Positions 1 to 12,040 of a stretch of DNA of 64,000 nt are shown one piece after another. Each line of letters opens with the position of its first letter. Position 1 is the first letter of the stretch. The DNA lies in the NCBI GenBank assembly GCA_026419775.2, contig JAOPGA020001434.1:62001-126000 (forward strand), written 5' to 3'. The notes beneath the pieces are model-generated. The model searched no databases. It worked only from the letters and a program-made list of their open reading frames with translations, and was not told the DNA's origin. The translations under genes and the position numbers were made by a program. The stretch comes from Acrasis kona. Lineage: Eukaryota; Heterolobosea; Eutetramitea; Acrasida; Acrasidae.

Positions 1-246
1 GAGTCTGCGCCAAATAGTGTTATTGGTGGTTTAATACTTGCTTTCCAGAGGTTTTTAATGACAAGGGACGTCGAGGACGAGCATGGTGACAAAAACATTG
101 ATAAGAAGGGTAATCAACTTTGGACAAGCGTCAGCACTGCAAAAAAGAGATCGTTGAGTCAGCAATCTGGTGATCTTGTAAATCAACATGATGGCGTTAT
201 ACTACACATGGTTGTTGACGATAATAGAAATGTTGGACATCTTTAA
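1..246 (+). CDS. Possible 3' end of a gene cut by the window edge
   Basis: The frame is open from the first base to a TAA at 244-246, 81 codons, while the opposite strand is broken by stops. The peptide is charged and polar, with no domain I recognise. It could be a terminal exon or a chance open frame. The words near its start (Glu-Ser-Ala-Pro) recur near the N-terminus of the next gene, which may be coincidence. Confidence 0.3.
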   Translation, partial: ESAPNSVIGGLILAFQRFLMTRDVEDEHGDKNIDKKGNQLWTSVSTAKKRSLSQQSGDLVNQHDGVILHMVVDDNRNVGHL

Positions 247-328
247 AAGGGCCTCCATCCGATGCATTATTGTATTATTAAACTGTATTAATGTATTTTA
301 TTAACTTGCTTTTACAAAAATCAACATC

Positions 329-1096
329 ATGGGTTCAACCTCTTCAAGGGAGTCTGCACCAATAGGTGACATTTCTCAATATGAATTTAACTATACAAGA
401 ACAACAACCAATTCAGAACTGTCGATAGGAAATAGAGAAATAATAAATCTAAATGCCAAGACTAGTTCAGGGTGTCATACCATTGAAAAGGGAGCGATAA
501 TAATAAATACTCACTACATCTTCGAGCACAAAGAACTAGAAAACTACATTTACGATAAACTTATACAACGCAATTTTTTGAAGATGGAGAACAAAAAGTC
601 GAAAAAATTTGTCACGAGCGGAAGCGACAGTGGGCGGTCAATCACAATACATTCTCAAGATTTACGTAAAGAAATTAGATGTTCCGAGAGGACATCTTTA
701 AGCGAGAAGGACAAAGCAACATTTAACCTGGTGGAGACGGAGGTGCTGGAACTAAACAACAACAAGATTGAACAACAACACTGCAAACTAAAAATAGTAT
801 TCGAAGAATCTCTTGCAAGAGAATTTCTTGACAAAAACGAACCATTCTGTCTGAGCTACAACAAGGACGGAAAAAAGACAAATGCACTCACGATAATGAC
901 ATCTGTTGAAAAAGGAGACGTCATAATTGACTGCGCGCACTTGCCAAAGGATTCCGATTTGGAAATCGTTGTTGGCGTATACGACTGCCTATCAATGGGA
1001 GAATGTAACGAAAAACAATTTTGTGCACCTTACAAAACAGGACAAGATCTCATGGTGCTGTCGCTCAACAAGGAAAGACAATTGACATGTAGTTAA
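329..1096 (+). CDS. Unknown 255-aa protein with N-myristoylation signal
   Basis: A single-exon frame of 255 codons starts at an ATG preceded by an A-rich leader. The N-terminus reads Met-Gly-Ser-Thr-Ser-Ser, which fits the N-myristoyltransferase rule (Gly2, Ser/Thr at position 6), so the protein is probably lipid-anchored at a membrane. Residues 20-75 are polar; residues 150-250 are richer in alternating hydrophobic residues and cysteines and look like a beta-rich folded domain, but I do not recognise the family. It ends 13 bp from the convergent stop of the giant sensor kinase, so the two transcripts must overlap at their 3' ends. Function unknown. Confidence 0.7.
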   Translation: MGSTSSRESAPIGDISQYEFNYTRTTTNSELSIGNREIINLNAKTSSGCHTIEKGAIIINTHYIFEHKELENYIYDKLIQRNFLKMENKKSKKFVTSGSDSGRSITIHSQDLRKEIRCSERTSLSEKDKATFNLVETEVLELNNNKIEQQHCKLKIVFEESLAREFLDKNEPFCLSYNKDGKKTNALTIMTSVEKGDVIIDCAHLPKDSDLEIVVGVYDCLSMGECNEKQFCAPYKTGQDLMVLSLNKERQLTCS

Positions 1097-1109
1097 AATA
1101 ATATTTTTT

Positions 1110-4100
1110 TTAATTCATTATCGTTTCGATGATATCATAAATCTCTTTTTTCTGATAAGGCTTCGGTATGTAGAAATCCATACCAGACTCCAAAGCCCTA
1201 TGCATGTGTTCCTCTCTTGCGTTTCCTGATAATCCAACAATGGGCATCGGCGACAAATTCCTTGCAATTTCCATCTGACGAATGTTTTTACAAGCATCAT
1301 GTCCGTTCATGTTGGGCATTTCCAAATCCATAAAACACAAGTCAAATTTGTCTCCAAATTGTTTAAACAGTTCGACGGCCTCCAAACCATCATTTGCAAC
1401 TTTGTAAGTATGTCCCTCGTTCTTTACAATATTTACCAAAACCTTCTGGTTGATTAAATTGTCCTCTACAATGAGAATATAAGCGCTTATTTTACGTATC
1501 GGTATAGACACAACGGTGGTCTTGTGGTCGTTTATGAACACGCTCTTCTTTTCCTTTACAGGAACCACTGCAGCTAATTCGGCATTGATGGGCACCTTCT
1601 CGCACCTTAGAGCAAAGCAGAAACAAGTGCCCTTGTTCTTTACGCTATCGGCGGTGATGCTTCCGCCCATCAGTTCTATCAAGTTCTTACTAATAAACAG
1701 TCCTAGCCCACTACCACCGTATTCGCTATAGGTACGATGGTTGGCTTGCACGAACCGATTGAATATTCTCTCTAGTTCGTGTGGTTCCATGCCGACGCCT
1801 GTATCAGCCACGGTAACCTTTAGCGACACGTTATCAGTGTCCTTTGTGATGGGATCGTCCATCACGTGAAGAGAAATGGTGACTTTGCCATGAGATTGTG
1901 TGAATTTGATGGCGTTGCTGATCAAGTTGATCAACACTTGACTCACCCTACCAGCATCACCCATCACCATGATGTCCGCTTGTTTATCAATGTCAATATC
2001 GAGCCTTAAACTACGATTGATCATTTCCGATTCGAACATTTTGCTGCTCATGCGAATGGTATCGGCCATGTTGAATGGAGCGGCTGTGAATTTGACTTGA
2101 CCAGCTTCTAATTTACTGAGCGTAAGTACGTCGTCGGTAATTACTTTTTGATGCTTGACGCACGAGAAGATTGTGGTGATTGCTTCTCTCATCACTGGGA
2201 AGTTTTGTTGCAGGGTGGAATTGATGCTCTTGATCACTTGATTACTGCCGCTACTACGAGCGTTGACCAGTGATCTTTCTATATTGTGAAGGCCATCTTT
2301 GAGCACGTCACAGTTACCAAATACACCTTGAATGGGATTACGTATTTCGTGACAAATTCGATCGATAAATTCTTCTTGTTTCTTTTGATACGTCTCTGCT
2401 TCGTTGGCTCTTCTGCGCTGCTCACCAACTTTGCGTTCGGCTGCTTTGATGGTTCCCTTGATCTGCCTAGCGTTGTATAAGCTAATGGCCATCTGATTAG
2501 CTAAAATGTATAGAATTTGAACTCTCTTTTCTGTAAATGCAAAGGGCGCCAAGTTATTCTCAATGTATAAAATGCCCTTGAGTTCGTTTTGTTGCATGAT
2601 GGGCATGCCCAGCACCGATAATACTTGATTGCTCTTAATGTATGGATCGTTACCCAATCCAAATTGTTGCTCGTTGATTGCACTTCCTACCACTACCGTT
2701 TTGGTGGTTCTGGTCACATAATCCACTAACGCTTTACAACCATCCTGCCACGTATCCAATTCAGCTGATTGCATGGTGCGTATCACACCGTTGGATAGAT
2801 ACTCTGCTTCTATTACATTGTTGATGATGAGAGCACCTTTTTGTGCACTTGCAGTCTCTACGATAATCTTCATAATGTTTTGTAGTAAGCTCTTCATGTC
2901 GATGGTCGAACTAATGATCTGACTCGCTCTGATGATGCTCTCCAAATCCATCTTCATCAAATTCATTTCGGAGACGCTACCTACCGTTGGTCTTGGATTG
3001 GATATGGTGTATTGATTACTTAGCGTCGTGTGGGAATCAAACACATTAGAGTTGATGGTTTGAGCAGTATTTAATACATTTCGTTGTTGATCGGTTGTTG
3101 TGGTGATTGTATTCTTGGCACTGGCAGTAGGTGAGTTCGATATATGGAATGCATCTAGGGCCAATTTGGTCGCATATTGTGCTCTCAGATTGGCACATTT
3201 ACCAAGCGCACCCCATGTCCTGTAACATAGGTAAGCCTTTTCCATATAAAAGGATGCCAAATCATGCTTATTGCTCTGATTTACGTTCCTTATAACAAAT
3301 TTTGCTGCTAGTTCGTTACAAAGAGCAGACATGAACGTATAATTAGATTTCTCGCTCGCTTCGATGGCTCTATCATATAATTCGCTGGCCAGCAATCGAT
3401 CCAAATTAATTTCCTCTCTGGCCCTCAACACTGATCTGCTCTCCTTGTGCAAATAGGATTGAATTCTCTTTAGTTCGGCACAAGCCAACAAGTACATGGG
3501 CGCATAATTCTTTTCGCAATTACCGACCCATAATTCCATTCGATTCAAAAAGGATTCCACTTGGTTCAAATAAAAATCCAAGTGTTCGCTGCTCTCTCCT
3601 AATATTCTCTTCTTATCGAACATTGCAACGCTCAGTAAAATGTACATCAAGTTATGAATGGATTCGATGAATTTACCAGTGAATTGTAATCTATATTCTT
3701 CTGCTTCCGTGATGAGCTGATAAGAGAATTCCAACGGATTGGATATGGAACTAGAGTAGGATGATGATTTATTATGTTGTGCATTATCTTCTTCGGTAAA
3801 TGTCACTTCATCAGTGTTATTCCAGAACAAGTACAACACGAAGCTATAAATCACTTTGATTTCTGCCAACACTGCAAAGCTCTTTGATTTTTCTAACCAC
3901 TTGAAATCTTCAGCATCATTGAATTTGGAATTGGGTGCATGAAGCGATTGTACGAAACCAGATAGAATACTGAGCGCCTTCTCAATGTCATAGTTCTTTA
4001 CTCGAACCATGAAGGCTGTGTGCTCGTTGATGGTCAAAAGTACTTGAGTGAGAGGCATATCGGTGAATAGAATATTGATGCCATGGTAGTGTCTACCTAA

Positions 4101-7100
4101 TGCAGAATATTCAATTTCGCCGCTCTCTACTCCCAAATTATAACTCTTTTCCACTAACTTCAAACCAGTGGATAATGTTCTGAACCAATTGCTCACGAAT
4201 ACGCTATAGGTATAATAAGCTTTGCACTTCATGACCACGTTTTCACTCAAATCTGCCAATTTCAAACTAACGTCACCAAACGCTAACGCTCTTTGTACGG
4301 ATTGTGTGTATTCATTGTGGCAAGATTGATTTTTTTAGAGTAATGATTGCATTGGCGAATGAATTGAATGCAAATGCAGAATCATCCGTTGCGCCCATGG
4401 TGAGAGATAATTCGACAGCATTGGCACACATCAAGGAATATAATTCGACTTGTTTACAAGCTAATAAAGGCGCTAATAACCTTACCAATAATACTCATGG
4501 TTAATATCGATTGTCCAGATTCATTCAAATGGATCTCCTTATTTTCATTAAAAGTGATATCGTCTATTGATTTATCTTTTAATAAATTATGAATCACGAG
4601 CACTACTTCGGTACAACAATCTTTTATAGATGGGATGTCATCTGGAATATTGATTTGTAGCAATTTGAGAGCATTGATTCCATGCTTGATTGCTTGTTCG
4701 TTATCGTTAAAACTAACATAGTAAGATAACATGAGCGATTGTGCTTTAGCTCGTTCATAATCAGTTCTGCACCGTGTTTCTAAAACAGTCAAGACGTTCC
4801 AACATTCCTCTACGTCACAATTCAACGTTAATACATCTGCTAGCGTCGAGTACAACACGATACCAAAATCATGATTTTTGGTGGACCACAATGCATCCTT
4901 TTCTGCATAGTTAAAAAAGAATGCACCGCTCATGATAAATTCTTTTGCAGATTCATAAGCAATGCTTTGTTTACTACTAATGGATGCCAGGACATTTAGC
5001 TTTGCATATCGAATGGCATCATCACCAGAAAGACCTTCCTCTAATAATAAAACACGTGAGCTGTTGATGTGGTGGAGAGCTGATCCTAACAAATCATCAA
5101 AGTCACTCGAATCAGACGAGTGACTAGATACAGAATGGACGTCGCTCGTCGGGGTTGAATTTTCCTCTCTCCTCTTGAAAAGCTCAGTAGCAACAAGTTT
5201 ATGAATCAACATTCTCTTTTTTGAATTCTGACGTCCGTAGAATGTACTTCGCACTCGATCGTGTGCAAAACAACACTCGCCACCAGAGCTATAGATTAGC
5301 CCGCTGGTGTAAGCTGGTATCAAAGCATCCATAAGGTGTTTGAGATCGATATTGACGCCCAATCCATTCATGACTGTCATCAACAAGTTGGTGTCGAACG
5401 TATCTCCCACGCAGCTGGCTACGTCTAGAATCTCTGCAGTTTCCACCTGTAGATTATCGATGCGCTCCAACATGAGATGTACGATGTCATCGTGAGCACG
5501 CATCTTGATCACTTTATCCATATCCCACATCCATCTGGAATTAGATGCACTATTGACGCTGTCCCCACTGCTATAATCGCTACCACTACCTCCGCTATAA
5601 TCGCTACTATCGCCGCTGCTATCGCTATCAAAACTAGCTCTTATATTGAGCGTTCCGTTGGGCTGCTTTTCCTTCTCTTCTTTACATCGAATCCTCTCCA
5701 TTCGATTAGAATAACTAGTAGGCGCGTCTTGATCGTGTCTCTCCAATGTAAACACTCCTTGTTCGTACATGCTCTCCAATAACATTCGAACGTAGAATGG
5801 ATTCCCGCTGGAACGATTATAAATGAACTCTGCTAATGGCAACGTTCTTTTTGCACTGGGTGCTTCTTCAAAATTAGTTCCACTACTTTCGAAATTGATT
5901 GCATTCATGGATGGATTCAAAGTATCGACGATCCACTTGTGAACGTCCAGTATGGTCAATTTCTCCAACATTAATTTATGAGCGCGACGATCCATGATTT
6001 TACAAATTCTGTTGATCGCGATGCTGCACTGATGTGTTTCTGGCATTTCATCCGATCGATAGGATCCGATCAACATCAAGTATTTTGCATTTGGGTCCAA
6101 CAAGATGCTTTGTATCAAATTCAAAGAGGCAGTGTCGCACCATTGCAAATCATCCAAAAAGATGACCAACGGAGATTGTTCGGTGGAGAACAATTTGATC
6201 AAATTGGTGAATGCTACCGTAAAGTGTTGCTTGTTATCGATCGATCCGAATACATTCGCGACTTCGACATTATCGCGATCAATGATTTTTGACAATTCGG
6301 GGATCACTTCCATGATGAATCTTGTTTGTGCCCCTAGTGCCCCCTCTATTTTGTGTTTCCAAACTTCAATTTTTTCTTCATCTTCCAATAGAATGGTCCT
6401 TATGAGCTGACTCATGGCGGAGGTGATTGCGCTGTATGCATTGTTGGCTTCCGATTGGTTGAATTTACCAGTAATTAGTAATCCTCCGCGCATGCTTACT
6501 GGTCTTTGTAATTCGCTCACGAGTATTGATTTACCGGTTCCGCTCATTCCACCAATGAAAACGCACTCGACTGATCCCGACCGAATGCTGTCGAATACTT
6601 CTAGTAATGTTCTTAGTTGCTGAGTACGTCCGTAAAGTGCCCTTGCTACTTGGAATCGCTCCGTAAAATCTCTTCTTCCCAATTTAAACATGTCCTTATC
6701 CTCCAACTTTTTTGCTCCATTCTTTAGTAAAATGTTCTTCGACGTGTACAAATCGTAAAGTATTCCTTGTGACGACTGGTATCGATGTTCGGCATTCTTC
6801 ATCATTAGTTTCAATCTATAAATGGTATGAACGGACGAACTTTAATGGTTGCTTACATAATGTTGGAGATGATGAGTGGTGTGTTGGGCGAAATGATGTG
6901 AGGAGGAACTGGCTGACGTCTACGTATATTGTTTTAATGAAAGGGGTGTTGGTGATTCTTACGCTACGTGGCAATGAATCAACTCCATGGCCTCCGTGCT
7001 TTGGAAGGGTAGTTGACCACAGGACATTTCATATAATGAAACTCCAAGAGAATAAAAGTCAGTTCGATAATCGATCGATTTGCTCATTCTTCCTGTTTGT

Positions 7101-7890
7101 TCTAAGTATGTGGTTTAAAAATGATCAAGTGAAAATGAAACCATACCTGGACTCATGTAAGCAAGAGTTCCATCGAGCTTGCTGTGCTTTTGTGTGTTCT
7201 TTTGGCTCTCTTCCCTTAGTTTGGTTGAACAACCAAAGTCTATGAACTTTATCCTCCTTTGGTTATCGATCATTATGTTCCCTGGTTTTACATCCTTTTT
7301 CATGTTAGTGTTAAAACGTGCGAACTGCATACTTTGTGGATGACTCCCTTTTGGTGCATTTCTCTTAGTCCTTCTACCAACTGCACGAAAATGTCCAAAA
7401 ATGATAATGTGGTGAGGGTATAGTCGTTGAGAGGACTATTCCTCATGATGAATAAGCTCATGTCCTCGCCTTCAAAGTCCTCCTGCAGAATGGCCGCGAA
7501 TTTATATTCTTGTCTTTCGTTCAAGATGGTTAAAAAATCGTAGTATTGTATGATATGTGGGCTATCTTGAAGATTTTTTACTTTTTAGTGTTAAACGTTG
7601 AGTTTGCAAAGTATTTTCCTACCAATGTCATACTCCTGACGCAGTTTTGCGACTTCTTTTGAGTGCTGTGGTTGTTTTCTTGAAGTTTTAAGGACTACTT
7701 TTTGTGTAATTTGTGAGTCTAATTTTCTGGCGTGTCCTCTGAATATTCGTGATAACTTTTTTTATTTAATAGAATGAACTATGTTTTGGAATACCTTTCC
7801 AGGATGTATAATTTCATGGACAATAACCAACTCATAGTCCGAATTGAGAGCAGCCTTGACGAGTTGGTCTTCAAGGTCCTTGTCAGACAT
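1110..7890 (-). CDS. Giant hybrid sensor kinase: Ser/Thr kinase - AAA ATPase - GAF - histidine kinase - receiver
   Basis: About 2164 aa in eight exons: 7795-7890, 7623-7755, 7333-7580, 7147-7294, 6963-7101, 6857-6919, 4486-6815 and 1110-4448. Introns are 37-45 nt. Order of domains: an N-terminal Ser/Thr kinase-like domain (Lys55 in VVLK, HKD at 158-160, DFG at 178-180, then SPE); a P-loop ATPase (GMSGTGKS, 365-372); a long helical region; GAF about 1560-1710; HisKA with phospho-His near 1752 (CHEIRNP); HATPase with N box and DTGVGM/GGSGLGL motifs; receiver with phospho-Asp near 2093 and the PKP Lys. This is the architecture of fungal group X hybrid kinases (S. pombe Mak2/Mak3) and of cyanobacterial kinase-histidine kinases. 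It should autophosphorylate His, pass phosphate to its own Asp, then to an HPt protein not in this window. The last exon keeps frame only if one base is removed from a T7 run at 4330-4336. Confidence 0.92.
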
Positions 7891-9034
7891 GTTTTGTAAG
7901 AAATTTACCCTTCAAGAGTTCATATATATGTAATAATAAGATTTTCTTCCTTATTCAGAGCAGGTTTATTTTAGATTTTCCTTTAAGAATCATGATCGGG
8001 ATCTTTCGTTTATTTTAGAAAGCTTTTGGAATTCTCCGCCTATAATGCACTGTTACAGGTGACAAGAAATTGTCCTAAGAGAGTGCTGCTGGGAAAAGTA
8101 ATGATGGATCAGATTATGATGTTGCACATTCCAAGGTGTGATAAAAGACGTAAGGTCCAGTAATATAAAGAAGTAGTTTGAGTTATCAATATTTTAGTTA
8201 AATTTATATAAATCCTCTTGCGATAAAGTGGTGAGATCACAGTTTGTGGGACGCGTCGCGCTGATTGATTTTGCTTCTGATTTCTTAAAACTACTCATAA
8301 TGTTGCGGATCTGAATTAATTCCTGGATTGAGTACCTGATTTTTGAACAAGACTTGCTGGCCATTTGAGGCCTCAAGTTTAGGATCAAAGTTCTCATACT
8401 AGTTATCATTATCTCTAGTGAGGCTCTCTAGGTATTTTTATCATGGTCGTATTTTGGGTCTTCTCCCAGAGCTTGAGTCCTGGGTGGTTGTTCCTTACAA
8501 AGTTGGTTGCTGTAGTATGGATCTGTAATCTTGATCGAGGATGTAATTGAGATTTGCTTGACAGGTGTAGAACAGCCTTGGAGTTTGGTTGTAATCTTGG
8601 TGCAGGCTAGTTCTTCGATTGTCTAAGACTGTGCCTTGTCCATCGGTTACATCAACAGCATTACTTGTAGAGTTTCTTAGGAAGAGTTCTGGCAGTCTCG
8701 TATTTGTGTTCATTAAAATGTTTGGGATTCGATCAGACAATGTCGCTCATACTTCGAAAATTTGTTGAAAGTTGGCCTCCGAACATGAAATAGATGGTTA
8801 GGCAATATCTATTTTATAAGAGGTATCTAGAATGATTAATAATATTCATGTCTATCCATCTAGAACTCATTCGGATGTCAATCATTTTTCAATAGAGCAC
8901 TTCAATATCTACTGAAATCCTAGTCAACATAGTAACCAGGATGATCAAAACAATTTTTTGTAAGCTCCGCCTCCGATGCGGATGGGTATCTATTAAAGCA
9001 GCGTTTTGAATGATCTTTAAAATATAATTTAAAC
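7891..9034. other. Poorly explained 1.1-kb interval; possible decayed or intron-rich minus-strand gene
   Basis: It separates the sensor kinase start (7890) from the dehydrogenase start (9035). Minus-strand open stretches exist at 8495-8740 (Asn/Gln-rich, no ATG start) and 8194-8409. The latter contains Lys-Ile-Arg-Tyr-Ser-Ile-Gln-Glu-Leu-Ile, which fits the YxxxxL-hydrophobic motif of eIF4E-binding proteins. I could not connect these pieces into one frame with convincing splice sites. Promoters of both flanking genes must lie here. Confidence 0.3.
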
Positions 9035-10111
9035 ATGGCAGATAGGCAAAAACTATATGAGAACCCTCAAGGACCAGGGGATGCGAGACCAACAGCGCTA
9101 CATATTGTGCAGGAGGAAGGTCTTACAAACAAACTAAAAGATAAAGTTTTCCTTATTACTGGGTGTACCTCTGGTATTGGAGTAGAAACAGCCAGGGCTT
9201 TGTACACTACTGGGGCCAAGATATTTATAACCGCTAGGGATGTAAAGCGAGGAGAGGTAGTTGCAAGACAAATTGATTCCAACAGCGATAACAAAGTGGA
9301 AGTCCTACAATTAGAATTAGATTCTCTAGATTCAGTTAGACAAGGTGCGAATGAGTTCTTGAAAAGAAGCAGAACATTAAATGTTTTGGTATGCAATGCA
9401 GGTACGAAATGTTTATAAAATACTTTTTAATCTTTCAGGTGTAATGGCAACCCCAGAAGGTCGTACTAAGGATGGCTTCGAAACTCAATTTGGTACTTGT
9501 CATTTAGGACATTTCCTCCTGTTTCAGCTTCTAAAATCTACTTTACTTTCCTCTTCCACCAAAGAATTTAGTTCCAGAGTTGTCTGCGTGTCCTCGTTAG
9601 GGCACCGTTCGGGAGGAGTTTCATTTGGAGACTACAACTTTGAAAAATCAGGATACCAACCTTGGAAAGCATACGGACAAGCAAAGGTAAAATGACTTCT
9701 ACGTTTTACTCAATAATGTAGACCGCAAATATTTACATGGCCAACGAAATCGAGAGGAGATACGGATCTAAAGGCCTACATGCAAACTCACTACATCCAG
9801 GAGGTATTGCAACTAACCTTCAAGTACACGTACAAGATATGATGAAGAAGTTCGAAAGTAATCCAGAGGTGATGAGAACCATTATGAGCACTGAACAAGG
9901 TGCAGCGACAACGGTGTGGGCTGCTATTGGTAAGGAGTGGGAGGATAAAGGAGGAAAGTATTTGGAAAATTGTAGTGTTAGCGGACCTGTTAAGCCTGAG
10001 CACAGACAAGGAGTGAATCCTGGACCAGGTTATGCTGAGCACGCATTCGATGTTGATGCCGCAAAAAGGCTTTATGAAGAATCATTGCAGATGGTATCAG
10101 TAAATGAATAA
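9035..10111 (+). CDS. Short-chain dehydrogenase/reductase (retinol dehydrogenase-like)
   Basis: 334 aa in three exons: 9035-9401, 9439-9686 and 9722-10111, with introns of 37 and 35 nt. It has a classical SDR Rossmann fold: the NAD(P)-binding TGCTSGIG motif near residue 43, CNAG (equivalent to NNAG) at about 119-122, a catalytic Ser in the SSLGHRSGG segment, and the YGQAK catalytic Tyr/Lys pair before the second intron. The pattern YxxxK-TANI resembles retinol dehydrogenase 11-14 and WWOX-type enzymes, which reduce or oxidise retinoid, steroid or lipid carbonyls. Substrate cannot be told from sequence. AATAAA at 10107-10112 overlaps the TAA stop. Confidence 0.93.
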
Positions 10112-10258
10112 ATGTCTACTTTATGAACATTTTAATCTCAAATGTGAAATTATGAAAAGACGAACTTCAGGTGTGTTACAAACTCCTTTTTCGGACCAAA
10201 CAAAGACAAGGAGAATAGGCGAAATTATCGAAAACCACACAAATTCGGTAAAATTTTT

Positions 10259-11944
10259 ATGACGAACAAATGTGTGTCTTACCGACAAGATTTAGAGAGG
10301 GCGCACTGGGAGATCTCCAAGTATCATATTTTAGACACACCTCCTGAGACGGTACGTTTATTAGCTCTCACGTAATTGCTAAAAGTAAAAGTGTTATGAC
10401 GATATAGTATGCCTCGCAGCATCCCTATACAAATGCCCCATAGCATTTCGTATGAATAACAAACTATTTGTCTATTAACTCCTGTAGTGGCATTTATTGA
10501 TTTTAATAGAAAAAGATTATTCTTAAAGTCAAAGTTAGGAATTGAGGTACGTAACAAGTTTGGTCTTTGCTAACCAATTGAAGTTTGTTCACCTACCGAT
10601 TTCTGTTGATTATAACTACGAAATGATACTCCACGACAAACCTATTATGATAGTTGATACGCTAGAGATGGAACCACGCATTTATGGTATTAGTGACATT
10701 CGGTTTTACACAGCAGTTCCTCTGAGCGTTAGAGGACAGAGATTGGGCACAATTTGTCTATGTGACTACATACCAAGAGAGGATCTTTTAAAGCAAGGAA
10801 TCGAGTCCCTTGAGAGGTTAGGAAGGCAGGTAATTAGTCAATTAGGATTAAGGCTTTCCGTTGAGACACTCAAAAACAAAAACAAACTGTTGAGGAAAGT
10901 ATGTGAGGAAAAAAGTAAAATACTCGAACTTTTAAGTCACGACATTAGACAGCCACTGTAAGCCCTGCTAAAATCATGTACATTTAACATTGAAGAATAA
11001 ACATAACTGCAAGTTCAGAAGTACTACTTCGGGACAGCGAACTCTCAACACAAGGTCACCTTGAGTTTGTACAAACTAATTACGCCAATGCAAGGTTTAT
11101 GACCAAACTTGTAGATGGTATGCGCATCATATTATCATTATACTAATCAACCATACTAGAACTGCTTCATACAGTAAAGTTGGATTTTAACACGACGCCA
11201 TTGAACTTTACACGAAATAGCGTTGAGCTTGTATCTTTTGGTAATTTCACCCTACTTTCATTCCTCTTACAATTGATGTAGTTCACGGCATTGTCAAAAA
11301 GAATTTAGTGGCTGCAAACAGAAAGTCCATTGTACTAAAATTCAAAGCGTTAGGAACAGACCATTATGACGTGGTGGAACCGGTACCACCTCCACATGAC
11401 GACAAACCCGTCGAGAGCTCTGCTGAGTCCAACACTATATCGGACATGAGAGCTCTAGTAGAGAGTTTGGCCGCCATACAAACAAAAACAACCACAAAAC
11501 AATCAATTACTTGTTGCGTCAACTACATTAAAATGGAGCAGGTGATCAATAATTTAATATCCAACGCGGTATGTAATTCATTTATTCAAGACGCTAATTA
11601 TCATCTAGATCAAGTTTAGTCATCCAAACTCTTCAATTAAAATCAAAGTTGGAGCAAAAGACAACAAAACAGCATTTATTAGTGTTCGTGACTATGGACT
11701 CGGAATACCTTCTGACGAAATTCCAAACTTGTTCAAACCATTCGAAAAGGTCAGCGTTAAGCCGACGGGAGGAGAGACAAGCACAGGATTAGGTTTAGCG
11801 ATTGTAAGAAATATTGTGGTCGCTCACGGAGGTCAAATGAATGTAAAGAGCAGTGTGGGTCAGGGAAGCAAATTTGAAGCGACGATACCCATGACTGATA
11901 GTGATGACGACTTTTATTCTGCAGAGGACGACGTAACGGCTTAA
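10259..11944 (+). CDS. GAF-domain sensor histidine kinase
   Basis: 467 aa in eight exons: 10259-10351, 10392-10449, 10488-10546, 10584-10957, 10996-11117, 11160-11240, 11282-11568 and 11615-11944. The N-terminal GAF domain begins with an ILDTPPE segment typical of sensor GAFs and ends near residue 165. A coiled linker leads to HisKA with the phospho-His in LLSHDIRQPL, then HATPase with N box (INNLISNA), G1 (DYGLGIP) and G2 (STGLGLAI). There is no receiver domain and no membrane segment, so it should act in the cytosol and signal to a separate response regulator or HPt protein. It lies close to the hybrid kinase but on the other strand. The first ATG compatible with the GAF frame was chosen as the start. 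Confidence 0.9.
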
Positions 11945-12040
11945 GTGTCCTACATGCATCCACTTGTAGAAAAAGAAGTTAGTTAAAGCACGCTTCAGCT
12001 GAAACACGATACAATCAATAGTGTCATTAATAAATAATAT

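Noticed and set aside
4461..4485. 25-nt version of the intron before the last exon of the sensor kinase
   Set aside because: An acceptor 12 nt further (4449) gives the same frame and a 37-nt intron, the usual length here.
10153..10258. Upstream ATG and possible first exon of the GAF histidine kinase
   Set aside because: No donor/acceptor pair gives the frame of the GAF domain, while ATG 10259 does so without an intron.
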